This document shows, in pieces, positions 50,899-63,360 of a stretch of DNA of 64,000 bases. The notes beneath the pieces are model-generated. The model was not told where the DNA came from and did no database searches. It saw only the letters and a list, made by a program, of their open reading frames with translations. A program made the translations under genes and the position numbers. Origin of the DNA: Anseranas semipalmata (lineage: Eukaryota > Chordata > Aves > Anseriformes > Anseranatidae); NCBI GenBank assembly GCA_013399115.1, contig VXAA01002187.1, forward strand, positions 521,759 to 585,758, given 5' to 3'. Each line of letters starts with the position of its first letter. The stretch's first letter is position 1.

Positions 50899-51040
50899 CT
50901 ACTTCACATGTCACGCGCAAATGCAGTCACATGCCTTCTAACACTGAACAGAGCGTACCTAAGTGGTAATGGCCTCCTTTTGGACGACCTGCCCATAATT
51001 TTTCTTTTCACTCTTTCAAATTGCTATTATGCCATTCTTC

Positions 51041-51106
51041 ACAGAATCACAGAATCTTTTGGTTGGAAGAGACCTTCAAGATCACCTAGTCCAACCTATT
51101 CTTGCT
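51041..51106 (-). mobile_element. Very short CR1 3' terminus
   Basis: About 65 bp matching the last bases of subfamily A (GGTTGGAAGAGACCTTCAAG, ATCACCTAGTCCAACCTATT). It is extremely 5'-truncated. Confidence 0.85.
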
Positions 51107-51462
51107 CACTTTCATTTTACCCTTTGGCTTCCTAACAGGGGCTGGTAAAATGATGTTTCACAATATGTTCTCTGAGAGCAGGAAGAGGTATATCATCTGC
51201 CTTCTACTCTCACCACACAACTCCTGACTACTGAGAGGGATGTCGCTGCATTGTGCCCTGTGGAGTCCCCATCCCACCACCCCACACCAACCACAATGGA
51301 GTATCTTGCAGCACCTCTGCCAAACCATGCAGATCCACCTTTCACTGGGACTTTAAAATACCCTTAATTTATCACAGTTCCAGGCTCCAAGCCTGGTACT
51401 CAAAGCAAGTCAGAAAATATCTCAAGTACTAATTTTTAAGAGAATGCCGTGTCACTCCTTTT

Positions 51463-51469
51463 TCTCTTT

Positions 51470-51513
<44 letters not shown>
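51463..51513. repeat. (CTTT)n tetranucleotide microsatellite, about 12 units
   Basis: Nearly pure CTTT units, preceded by a short TTTCTC-rich lead-in. Confidence 0.96.
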
Positions 51514-53986
51514 AAGGAATTTGTTTGAAGGTGCCCTTGTAATTGTGCATGGTCACATATAACCACTGTTTCAAGATTGCTGTGGTTTTATATTACCGTT
51601 AATCAGTGCAACACATATTAACTAAGTACTTCATTGTGCTCTTGCATGATTTATTAGGTCTTCCTTCATTAATGTGTTTGATCAGAAAAGTAATTAAACA
51701 ATGAACTGTGGCATCAACATATACTTTGCATCAATTTTTAAAAGCAGGTTTCTTGGAATAAAAATGTGGTAATGAATGCTTGAGCTACCATGGGTTACAT
51801 TTTATGTCAAATTATCTGAACTGTTAGTAGAACTAATCCTTGGCTTTCCCATGTATGAACAAACTAGATATGACAGTGGTGAAGACAAGCATACTAACTT
51901 TGTGTCCAACACTGATACTTTAAATAACAGCAAATAAGGATTGAGTTCCTAGACTTAAATTACTATGCAGATATGTTCTATATATTAATATCTGTTTTTT
52001 AAAACAATGTTAGGTCTCTTTTGTCATCTTCATTACCAATTACTGAGTATACTCATACCGTATCCAGAATTTGCTTTGTTGAACACAGAAGATATTAGTA
52101 ATGTCTCCATGGATAAAGCAAGATTTAGATCCCCTATGTAGAATTTTAACCTAACAATTTTTAAAGCTATTTCCTTACTTGTCCTTCAAAATGCATTCTT
52201 TCTGCACCTCTGTGGTTCATTTTCCTCTGGTTTATTAAGCCTAGTTTATGCTAGTCAAATTACCCATGCTGTTAGTTATTCAGATCTTACAGGATTGTTC
52301 CTTAACAGAAAACGGTGCTGCTTTCCTAGGTGAATTTCATTCCGCTCACATTCCACTGTCAGATACTGAGAATTACACTGACGGGGTGTATTCCATACTT
52401 GCTTCCCTCTCAGTTATTTCCGAGGAAATGTTCTCATATATATGTCATGTTTAGCAGAAGAATTAGAAAAAAAAAAAAAAAAGACTAACCATCTCATACT
52501 GCTTAAGAGGGAAGTACTCAGTTCCACAGTTCTTTAAATGCAATATTGCTATTTAAAGCTCCCTCTCTATATCATAAACTGGGATTGAGACAATAATCCA
52601 TCAACCACTTTATTTCATAAGCTTGATGGACTCCTCAAACCTGGGACCCCAACTGTTTTGAGAAATACTGCATCCCTAGAACCATGCATTCATACCTGTG
52701 TGTGCCTTATTAAAATGCATAATTTTGAGAAGTTGTTTCCTCTATATTCCCTGTTAATTACACTCTAGCTTCAGCCTTCTGCACCACCACAAAGTATTTG
52801 GAGTGAATTTCCTCAGTGACAGTTTCATATATTGCTCAGATCATCTCCCAGATGCGGCCGGCCATGAGCTGATTAACTTCTTGACCAACAGAACATTTGG
52901 AGGAATACATTTCTGTAATGGGTTTCAGCTTGTGCCAGAGGAAGGGAATGTTTCTATGAGTGGGAGTTTACTGTCTTTCATGAAATTGGCTTACAGTACA
53001 CCGTTGCCATCTGACTTACAAAAGGCACACTCACTTCCATCTGGCTGAGTTAGTAAGTTATCTGCCTGCACCTATCATTCATTTCTAGCTGACAACCACA
53101 TATTATGCAAATCCCTGCACTCTGATGGAGAACAAAGATAAGCAATAAAAAAATCAGGGTTTTTCATAATAAGTGTACATTTCTTAGAACTTCTGTGTTC
53201 CCGAACAGACCTCCAGCTTCCCCAGTGCAGTCAACTGAGAGTGGCAATGATCCTCCTCTAAATAACTACTTACTGCAACTGCCTTACTGTTACCAGCTCC
53301 TACTTTCCTTTCTGAAATTGGTGTCTCACTAACAAAAAGGTGCATCTGTCTTCTTTCTGTCTTATGCAGAAGCCAGAGCACACATACCCTACAAATGCAA
53401 GAAGTACATAAGAGCCCATCCTTGCTCTGGATGTACTAAAAAGAAATGAACTGTCATTTGAGTAAGGGAAGGATTTTGAATTAAAATTGTTCTGAAATCC
53501 ATTGATTCATTTAAGTGTTACTCCCATAATTGTTTTTTCCCACTATGAATTTACAAATATGTATATTCTATATGTACTTACAGTGTCACATTAAAATTTC
53601 AACAAGCTGCAAATAACACCACAGCCCAGCCCAATTTTTGTTACACTAGAAACAGGTTTTTCTTCAGGTTTCTCTAGCAGATATTATTACTTTACCATAC
53701 AGAATGACAATACCAGGATCTTTTATAGTATTTTGATGTTACACTATAACATGCTTAACTTTTATGTTATATGCTACCAGACACAAACACTGTTTCAGAC
53801 AGAAAGATTCACTTTAATCAACCTAGCTCAGAGAATCCTCAACCTGTAGCATGGTAAATGTATTATACAAGCTTTTCAGGTTGACCAGAGTTTGATACAG
53901 CCTCAAGGATCCCTGATTTTGCATATTCTAGGAGTTACCATTAAATGTGATATAGATAAAAGGACATTATTATCTGAAAGAAAAAA

Positions 53987-54008
53987 GAGAGAGAGAGAGA
54001 GAGAGAGA
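53987..54008. repeat. (GA)n dinucleotide repeat, 11 units
   Basis: Pure GA run flanked by A runs. Confidence 0.95.
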
Positions 54009-56060
54009 AAAAGCTTTCTGCCTGCAAAACACATCATCCTTTTACACAACCAAAGATAATTTAAGGACAGCATTAGCCCTTATCTGCAATAAAGACTTAA
54101 ACAGCAAGCTGCTATGAAAAAATAACTCTGATAAGTAGACAGACATGCTTCTACCTGACCCACAGCACTCTCACTTGTTTCACCTTCCCCACAACTTGCT
54201 GTGACGCTAACCCCCTTGTTCTGTGTTATCAGCTCACAACCTTGGGCTGAGCTTTCAGGCTCTCATGTTATTTGAACACTGTTGGCATCATACTTCAAAA
54301 AGTTGCCTTCTGTTATCTCAGCTGTTTTGTGAATGTCCAATTGCGGATGTTTTTCCCAAGTGGGTGCTGGAGACCAATTCATTTTATCATGTGCCAGCTT
54401 AGGTACAGCAAACACTCTCTATGCAGCTCTCAGAAAGTGATTTTTGCTTGTTATATGCTTTAGAGCTCGTTCAGAGCTCAGTGACCACAGATCTGCTCAC
54501 TGTCATACAGCACGTTTCCATTTTGCCTTAGCTTAAGGGCAAAGCTGGCATCCTTTTAGGTTAGATTTAAGTATTTATGCTGTTATTGCAATGCCCATTT
54601 TGCCTTTACTGCAGTCCAAGGCATAGGCCTTCACAGCAGAAGCAATTTCATGTTGTCCTGACATTGTCTGTCGTTAAAGCTTACACAGTACTTCTAAATG
54701 TCTTGAGACATGGTAGAACTAGGTGAAGAGTGTTTCAAGGGAAATTCCTAAAGGTGGACATTTAGTGCCCTTTTCAGGATTTGGCAACAAACTCCCAAGC
54801 TACAGCTGGGAGGATGAATGACAGTATATGGAAAAAAAATAGCAACTAAAGAGAAGACCACGCTTGGAGGTCAGGTAGTGGAAGAGTGTTTGTGCCATAA
54901 TTGTTCCCCCAGAAGAGTATCTGCTCCAGACACTTATCTCCCATGGAGAGATAAGCATCTCTTACAGTTCTTCTAACTCAGTGGAATTTTGTGCTAGATT
55001 TTTCATCTTTCTTAGTACCCAAGCTGACCATGCAAAGGTTGAGCACCCAAAGCCCAGGTGATTTATCCTTCTGTTGTTTCAAAGAAAAGTATCCAACTTG
55101 CTGACAGAACAACACAAGTGGAATGTGGCTTGCTTTTCTAGTTGTGTTGTGCTAATTATTGCAGCTGGAGCTGTTTGGCTGGTGAAACAGAGGAGAGAGG
55201 AGTTCTAAGACCCGTTCACTATTAAGAGTAGTTGGAGGGAGAGCTCTTAAAATGAAAAAGCAGAATCTGCTAACTTGCTAGCCATTGCTTTCAGATAACT
55301 GCTTGATAAGGCCTTTTTTTCCACAAAGCTTTTGCTGAGGAAGTTGTAAACTACTGTGCTCTGCCAGTGATAACTCTAAATCTATAACCCATCTCCTCAC
55401 CTATGGGGGTGGCTACTCGGTGTCTAAGATACATGCTATTCCTCCAGGATTCCCATTTATCTGTGCAGCTGAAGATCAATGGATCTCAAGGATCTCCTAT
55501 ACTCTTCCTCTGCTATATGCAATGGGAAGAAAAGGTATCTTCACACTGCTTACATCTTACCTATCAGGCTAATTCTTTGTCTCTGAAGACAGGCAGCTCA
55601 AAACTACAGCAGTCTTTCTGCTTCTCAGTGTTACTCATGTAACTGTCTGGTCCTCAGATTGCATCGGGACTGCAGAGCAAATGTCTGTACTCTTTTTCCC
55701 TCTGCTACAAAATATTTCTTGTTCACCAAGACAGCCAGCCTTCTGTCACTAGACAGAAGACATGCAGGCTTACTTGAAAACAAACAAACAAACAAAAAAG
55801 TCAAATTTTACATGGCAAAGAGTTATTTACAAGAACATTAAGATCTCATAGATTTAACCCAGCTGTTCTACATTGATATTTCAGCTTTCAAAGAGCTCTC
55901 CTTCCTTCTATATTGGGCCGCTGTTACTGTGAAATCCCATGCCGGGAAGCTTTAGATGGATTATTTATGCCTTTCCAATGTCCCTGTAGTTCCTACATCC
56001 TAATGTTCTACGGGGAGAAAAAAAAAAATGCCATTTCTCTTTGTTATTGTTGTAGTGTTT

Positions 56061-56083
56061 TTGTTGTTGTTGTTGTTGTTGTT
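56061..56083. repeat. (TTG)n trinucleotide repeat
   Basis: About seven TTG units within a T/G-rich stretch. The valine/leucine-rich plus-strand frame that starts here is a repeat artefact. Confidence 0.93.
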
Positions 56084-56950
56084 TAAAAGGATTGAGAAAA
56101 TAATCTTCTTCAAGGGTAGCATTTTCTCACACACTGAATCATCCCGAAGCATTTGTACTGCAAAAGTGACTATGATCAGATCTCATACTATACAAATTAT
56201 TGCCTCTTCCTTGGCTCCCCAAACAACAATGAAGACAAAAGGCAGATGTTGCTGGATAGTGCCTGTGTTCCTGAACCTGGACTGGGACCCATCCTTCTTA
56301 CCATGATGCAATCAAGATTGATGTATAGTTTTGTCTCTCGAGTGAAAGTGCCAGCATTTATTCTAATGATCACTGCCAAGACTCAAGCAAGTTTGTTTCT
56401 GGTGGACATTTTATGAGCCATTTTTCATAATGGGAAAACAAATGACGAAAATGAAGTCTAGCAGAAAAAAAAAAAAAAAAAGTGTTAGAGAAAGACCTAT
56501 TAAACTAGAAGTAAACTCAGAAGCCCAGAATAGCTTCCGAAGCCAAACATAATTTATTTGACCCCAAATCAACCAACCCCCCTTCCACTGTCATGACTGT
56601 GCACTTCTGTAATATGCTCAGAGGGGTGTGTATCCTAAAGCACATATATGTAAAATATGTATAATACCATCACACACCTGCTGGAATTATTGACAGGACA
56701 GAACATGTCTGAAAGGCCACACTAAAGAGGACATGTTCTAGGCTGTGGAAACTGAAGTGTGAAGAATTTTAGACAGATATCCACTGCAGGAAGAAACCTA
56801 GCCCTAAGAACTGGTCTTTCACCCCTCTGTTAATTCTGAGGCTGAAAACACCAAAAAGACACTTATGTATTTTTCTAGACCCGGTAGGTCTGAATGGAGT
56901 ACTTTCTCCTCGCTGGTCCCAGGCAAGGTGATCACATTTCTTTCCAGATT

Positions 56951-57455
56951 TACAGAATCAGAAAATCACAGAACCATTTAGGTTGGAAGAGACCTCCAAG
57001 ATCACCTAGTCCAACCTATGGCCTAACACTACCAAGTCCTCCACTAAACCACATCACTAAGCTCTACATCTACACATCTTCTGATTACCTCCAGGGACGG
57101 TGACTCAACCACTTCCCTGGGCAGCCTGTTCCAATGCCTAACAACCCTCTCAGTGAAGAAGTTTTTCCTAATATCCAACCTAAACCTCCCCTGGGGCAAC
57201 TTTAGCCCATTCCCCCTCGTCCTGTCACCAGGCACGTGGGAGAAGAGACCAATCCCCACCTCACTACAGCCTCCTTTAAGGTACCTGTAGAGAGCGATAA
57301 GGTCACCCCTGAGTCTCCTCTTCTCCAGGCTAAACAACCCCAGCTCCCTCAGCTGCTCCTTATAAGACTTGTTCTCCAGACCCCTCACCAGCTTTGTTGC
57401 CCTTCTTTGGACACGCTCCAGCAACTCGATGTCCTTCCTGTAGTGAGGGGTTCAA
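56951..57455 (-). mobile_element. CR1 LINE 3' fragment, young-looking subfamily A
   Basis: A minus-strand copy with an intact 126-codon C-terminal frame: [20 protein letters not shown], then [20 protein letters not shown], then [17 protein letters not shown], ending VELSDVV. It is nearly identical to 24896-25428 and 38495-39000. The 5' truncation point is a TGTAGTGAGGGG sequence. Confidence 0.96.
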
Positions 57456-58102
57456 ACTTTGGGGCTTTTTACTGGCTACAAGTGAAACAGCAGAGAAGAA
57501 GAGGGCCTTAAGGAAGAGAGAGACCTTTTGCCATGAGGCATTTTAGGTCTGCATAAGATAAATACACGAATACAGAGTGCCTGTGCTTGAAAGTGATCCA
57601 GCAGTCTGCCAGCCACCTGGCACAAAGAGTGAAGGCAGGCCCAGTGCTCCTCCTCCTCCTCAGCCTGCCCTATGCTTCGGCAGCCTTACAAGCACCTGCC
57701 TAAAACCAGCCACTCCCCCAGGAGACTATGATGCCAAAATCAAAAACAAGCCTGCAAAAGGCACACAGCACAAATATGTCTTTCATGTTATAATCAGATG
57801 GGCTCAATTGTGTAACAATTGAAAAGACAAGCCAGCTGAAATGGGGAACTGATCCCAAGCTTGCTGCTCAAAATAATTTAATGTATGCCTCCTTTTAAAT
57901 TACTTCCCTTAATTTTGAAAGAATTTCTACCACATACACACACAAAAAAATAAAACTAAAAAAAATATATTTTGTTTCCAAGTGTAGTTCTTTATTTTTG
58001 GTTATATGGGAGGGTATAGCTTTGTCTCTGTTACTATATTTCATTGAGTTTGAATGACTACAAAATTTCAAAATAAATGTAAAGTGTCTGAAAGCATTTG
58101 AA
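57456..58102. other. Spacer between CR1 copies
   Basis: No gene recognised; a proline-rich open frame at 57577-57822 has no domain I know. Confidence 0.65.
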
Positions 58103-59095
58103 TCACAGAATCATAGAATATCTTGGGTTGGAAGATACCTTAAAGACCACCTAGTTCAAATATCCCTGCCCTGGACAGGGATGCCACCCACTAGATCAGG
58201 TTGTCCAGGGCCCCATCCAGCCTGGCCTTTAACACTCTCACGATGGGGCATCCACAGCTTCTCTGGACAACCTGTTCCTGTGCCTCATGAAGAATTTCCT
58301 CCTAACATCTAATCTAAATCTCCTCTCTTTTAGTTTAAAACCATCCCCCCTTGTTTTATCACTATCTGCCCACGTAAAAAGTCATTCTCCGTCTTTTTTA
58401 TAAGCCTCCTTTAAGTACTGAGAGGCCACAACATGGCATTCCTAGAGCCTTCTGTTCTCCAGGCTGAACCACCCCAACTCTTCCTGCCTTTCTTCATAGG
58501 AGAGGTGCTCCAGCCTTCTGATCATCTTCGTGGCCCTCCTCTAGACCTGCTCTAACAGTTCCACATCCTTCTTGCACTGTGGACCCCAGACCTGGATGCA
58601 GGACTCCAAGTGGGACCTCATGAGAGTGGAGAAGAGGGGGACAATCACCTCCCTCAACGTGTTGGCCATGCCTCAGTTGATGCAGCCCAGGATGAAATTC
58701 ACCTCCTGGGCTGCAATCGCACACTGCTGGCTCATGTTGAGCTTTTCATCTACTAGAAACCCCCAATACTTCCTTACAGGGCTGCTCTAAATGAGTTCTC
58801 CCAGTTTGTACTCATGTCTGGGATTGCTCCGACCCAGGTGAAGCATCTTGCACTTGGCCTTGTTGAATCTCATTAGATTCACATTGGCCCACTTCCCAAG
58901 CTTGTCTACATCCCTTTGAATGGCATCCCTTCCTTCCGTTGTATCAACTGCACCACTCAGCTAGGTGTCATCTGCAAACTTGCTCAGGGTGCACTCGATC
59001 CCACTACATCACTGATAAGATATTAAACAGTACTGGTCCCAAGACGGACCTCTGAGGGACACCACTCATCACTGAGTGACCAAGTTATTTGGCCA
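58103..59095 (-). mobile_element. CR1 LINE, about 1.0 kb, subfamily B-like
   Basis: A minus-strand copy from the 3' tail (AATCATAGAATATCTTGGGT on plus) back into the RT domain. There the antisense of LSKFADDT-, [10 protein letters not shown] and [16 protein letters not shown] sequence is visible. Many stops and indels. Unlike the copies at 18 and 61 kb, it keeps the variable segment between the FADD region and the SALVRPHLE region. Confidence 0.93.
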
Positions 59096-60874
59096 AGTCA
59101 TAGTTTTTTTCTGTACATTTTTCTCATTCTTTAAGGAAAAATATTGCACATCTAAAATTTGCCTAAATAATTAACTTCAGTTAAGTTTGACAAGTACTTC
59201 TAAAAGGTACTTCAAATTTCCTTTAAAATCCCAAACTCAGAGAATTAATAGCAAACATTGTAGGCATCTCTTCATATTTAACGTTCAGGAAGTCTGTATT
59301 TCCTCTAACTGTTGTGCTGCAGATATAACCCTCAAAGGAGGTAAGGAATCCTTACAGGTCTGTCTGTAGGTGCTTATGGTATTAAGTGCTGAATTCTGTA
59401 CATAAGAACCAGGAAAAGGGAAAAAAATAATATTTTCCTTGCTATTTTCTTTGTTTTTAACTCTACAATTTTCACAGGCCCTCATAAACTATTCTTTTTG
59501 GCTCTGTCCTTTCACCCTTTTTAACTATACTATAGTTATTATAACTATAGATCTTTTTACAACTCACCAAAGAGTAATGCAAACACAGATTAAGAATAAA
59601 AGTTTCCAATGAAATGTGGCATCAAGAATTTCTCATGCAGGCTACTGCCAAAGGTAATCCTGAAGGCTCTTTTGTCAGCAAATGCTTCACAGCATAATAA
59701 AATGAAATCATTTAAGGCAGGCAGTCACAGACTGTAAAGGATATCAGATATAACACAATGACATTTAAAGAGGCTTCAGAAGTTCTGTAAGTGCAACCTG
59801 TATCTAAGTCAGAGCATTACATCTCAAACTTGCAGCTGTATGTTTTAATATTTTGCTTCAGTGTGACATTAACTTCCTTTGGCATCTTTCGAAATCATAA
59901 ATCCATATAAATCAAAAGTTTAAATATTGTCAAGATAAATAAAAATGTAGTGATGTGCCTGGAGGAACTCTTAAGGTCTTTGATTCCTTTTAGAAAGTCT
60001 GTCACCAAGTTGAGGAGAGGCTGGCATGATTTTTACTGCTTCTGATGGAGATAACTCAATGCTGAATACTACCAGAACTAAAACTGCCGGAATCAGAAAT
60101 ACACTGCTGACTTTACTGCCTTGGTTAGTTCAATGTATGTAATTCTTAAACCCCACTCACCTCTGTTACTTCATATTATTTGGATGCAAACAATTCTGCA
60201 CAAAACAACAGGAAAAAGAGAGAAAAACCTAAGGAGGATAGCTCCACATTGTATCTACGTTCAGAATTGCAGCAACTCCTTCATTGAAATGCCAAGATTT
60301 CTTTGCTTCAACTTATTTCTATGAAAAAAGTGGGACATCTAAAGAAAACATTTTCATAAAAAAAAAAAAGAGGGAGGATGGATTACTAATCAGTTCAAAG
60401 GCCGAGATTTTTTTCTAAGTATGATTTGCTGTTGAAAAAAAAAAAAAACTGTCTTTTTATTTGTAAAATACTTCATGAATTTTTCATGATCTATTGACAA
60501 TTAATAAAAGTAATAATGATACACTAACAAGTCTGCTGATTTTAATGTGCCTCAAAGAGTTTACAACTTCATCCATGTGCCACCGTAACCAATGGACACT
60601 AAACAGATTTGTATAAGGATATTAAACATTGCTGATTTTAAATGTTGTTCAAATAGAATTGAGTCCTTCTTTAAGTTAAAAGGTTTAGGGCCTTGAAAGA
60701 GATACAGAGTTTTCTTTCTTGTATGGACCCCCTCACAGTATTAAAAAGGATGGGGAAGCACGCAGGTGAGCATGCTCACAACAATATACAGCTGCATATA
60801 TAGTTTCTTCTGAATATGAGAACTGAATTAAGAGAAAAAGACCTGTGAATGACAGTGAGAACAAGTGAGAGTCT
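59096..60874. other. Intergenic, nothing recognised
   Basis: AT-rich with A runs near 60358-60369 and 60436-60448. Confidence 0.65.
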
Positions 60875-61018
60875 CCCCACTTGGCAATGTTCAAAAGCTG
60901 TATGGACACAGTCCTGAGCAACCTGCTTTAGGTGGCCCTGCTTGAGCAAGGGATTGGGCCAGGTGACCTCCAGAGGTCCCTTCCCATCTCAGCCATGCCG
61001 TGATTCTGTAGTTCTATG
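60875..61018 (+). mobile_element. CR1 LINE 3' end fragment
   Basis: About 140 bp of plus-strand CR1 (LAMFKSCMDTVLSNLL-like, then GACCTCCAGAGGTCCCTTCC) ending GTGATTCTGTAGTTCTATGA. It lies head-on against the minus-strand copy that starts 100 bp further on. Confidence 0.88.
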
Positions 61019-61030
61019 AATTCCACAAGT

Positions 61031-61067
61031 AGAAACAATAAATAAGTAAATAAATGAATAAATAAAA
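61031..61067. repeat. Imperfect (AATA)n repeat between two CR1 tails
   Basis: About eight AATA/AGTA/ATGA units, sitting between the 3' ends of two oppositely oriented CR1 copies. Confidence 0.85.
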
Positions 61068-61119
61068 TTGCTAAAAACCTTACCTCCTACTCTGCTGAAA
61101 TGCAAGGTAAAAATCATGA

Positions 61120-63360
61120 AGTCATAGAATCATAGATTGATTTGGGTTGGAAGGGACCTTAAAGATCATCTAGTTCCAATCCCCCTACCCTGGGCAGGGA
61201 CACCTTCCACTAGACCAGGTTGTCCAAGACCCCATCCAACCTGGCCTTGAACACTTCCAGGGATGGGGTATCCACAACTTATTTGGGCAGTCTGTTCCAG
61301 TGCCTCACCACCCTCTGAGTAAAGAACTTCTTCCAAATATCTAATCTAAATCTCCCCTTTTTTAGTTTAAAACCATTACCCCTTGTCCTAACACTACACT
61401 CCCTGACAAAGAGTACCTCTCCAGCTTTCCTGTAGGCCCCCTTTAGGTACTAGAAGGCCGCTATAAGGTCTCCCCAGAGCCTTCTCTTCTCCAGGCTGAA
61501 CAGCCCCAACTCCCTCAGCCTGTCTTCACAGGAGAGGTGCTCCAGCCCTCTGATCATCCTAATGGCCCTCCTCTGGACTCATTCTGATAGGTCCATGTCC
61601 CTCTTATATAAGAGCTGAATGGAGTGCTTCAGGTAGGGTCTCACAGGGGCAGAGTAGAGGGGGCGAATCACCTCCCTCGACCTGCTGGTCACTCTTCTTT
61701 TGATGCAGCCCAGGATACGCTTGGCTGGACCCACGTGCAGGACCTTGCACTTGGCCTTCTTGAACTTCATGAGGTTCGCACAGGCCCACCTCTCAAGCCT
61801 GTCTAGGTCCCTTTGGATGCCATCCCTTCCCTCCAACGTGTTGACTGCACCATACAGCTTGGTATCATCAGCAAACTTGCTGAGGGTGCACTCAGTGCCA
61901 CTGTCCATGGCACCGACAAAGATGTTAAACAGCACCTGTACCAATACCGAACCCTGAGGAACACTACTCATCAATTGTCTCCACCTGGACATCAAGCCAT
62001 TGACCTCAAATCTTTCAGTATGATCATCCAGCCAGTTCCTTATCCACTGAGTCAAAATCCATGTCTCTCCAATTTACAGAGATGCTGGGCAGGACAGTGT
62101 CAAATGCTTTCAAGAAGTCCAGGTAGATGACATCAATTGCTCTTCCCCTATCCACCACTGTTGTAATCCCATTGTAGAAGGCTACCAGATTTGTCGGGCA
62201 TGATTTGTCCTTAGTGATTTTATGCTGACTGCCACCAATGACCTCTTTGCTTTCCTTGTGCCTTAGTATAGTTTCCAGGAAGATCTGCTCCATGATCTTG
62301 CCAGGCACAGAGGTGAGACTGACTGGCATGTAGCTCCCCCTGTCTTCCTTTTTTTCCCTTTTCCAGTTAGGGGAACTTCACCAGACTGCCATGACTTCTC
62401 AAATATGATGGATAGTGGCTTAGCAACTTCATCCACCAGTTCCCTCAGGACTCTCAGAAGTATCTCATCAGGTCCCATGGACTTGTGCACCTTCAGGTTC
62501 CTTAAATGATCTCAAACATGATCTTCTCCTACAGTGGGTGGTTCTTCATTCTGCCAGTCCCTGCCTTTTATCTTTGGCAATTTGGGTGGTGTGGCTTTGC
62601 CTTCTGCAACTTGCTTGTGAAGAGTAAGGAAAAAAATCCTTGAATATCTCAGCCTTCTCCATACCCCACGTAACCAGATTTTCTGTTTCCTTCCAGAGAG
62701 GGCCCACATTTTCCCTAGTCTTTCTTTTATCACCGATGTACTTATAGAAGCCTTTCGTGTTGTCCTTGACATCCCTGGCCAGATTTAATTTTATCAGGGC
62801 TAAAGCTTTCCTACCTGATCCCTGACTGCTTGGACAATTTCTCTGTATTCCTCACAGGCTTCCTGTCCTTGTTTCCACCCTCTGTAGGCTTCCTTTTTGT
62901 GTTTGAGTTTGTCCAGGAGCTCCTTGTTCATGCATGCAGGCCTCCTGACATTTTTGCCTGACTTCCTCTTTGTTGGGATGCATCACTCCTGAGCTTGGAG
63001 GAGGTGATCCTTGAATATTAATCAGCTTTCTTTGGCCCCTCTTCCTTCCAGGGCTTTATCTCACAGTACTCTACTAAGCAGATCCCTGAAGATGCCAAAG
63101 TCTGCTCTCCTGAAGTTCAGGGTTGTGAGCTTGCTGTGTGCCCTCCTTGCTGCCTTAAGGATCTTAAATTCCACTGCTTCATGGTCACTGCAGCCAAGGC
63201 TGCCCTAGAGATTCACATTACCCACTCTCCTTGTTGGTGAGAACAAGGTCCCGCATAGCACCTGTCCTCATTACCTCCTCTATCACTTGGAGAAGGAGGT
63301 TATCAACACTCTTCAGAAACCTCCTGGGTTGCTCATACCCTGCTGAATAAAATCTTGTTT
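61120..63360 (-). mobile_element. CR1 LINE, about 2.2 kb, endonuclease end to 3' tail
   Basis: The longest element in the window. On the minus strand, from the right: HEAVEFKILRAARR-like and LNFRRADFGIFRDLL-like endonuclease C-terminal sequence (63.2-63.0 kb), and FLSLHKQVAEGK-type linker. Then [53 protein letters not shown] (motif A aspartate kept), [20 protein letters not shown] and [11 protein letters not shown]. At about 61720 the frame jumps from [11 protein letters not shown] to [12 protein letters not shown], so about 0.15 kb of the variable segment is missing. Several frameshifts (near 62050, 62330, 62500) make it inactive. The 5' end is truncated inside the endonuclease. Confidence 0.95.

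Larger units (their letters stand above)
51107..56950. other. Intergenic, nothing recognised apart from simple repeats
   Basis: About 5.8 kb. It holds (CTTT)n at 51463-51513, (GA)n at 53987-54008, A runs at about 52469 and 56465, (CAAA)n at about 55779-55797 and (TTG)n at 56061-56083. Open frames are short and unremarkable. Confidence 0.65.

Noticed and set aside
58494..58724. Histidine/glycine-rich minus-strand frame as a small protein
   Set aside because: It is an out-of-frame reading of the CR1 copy at 58103-59095.
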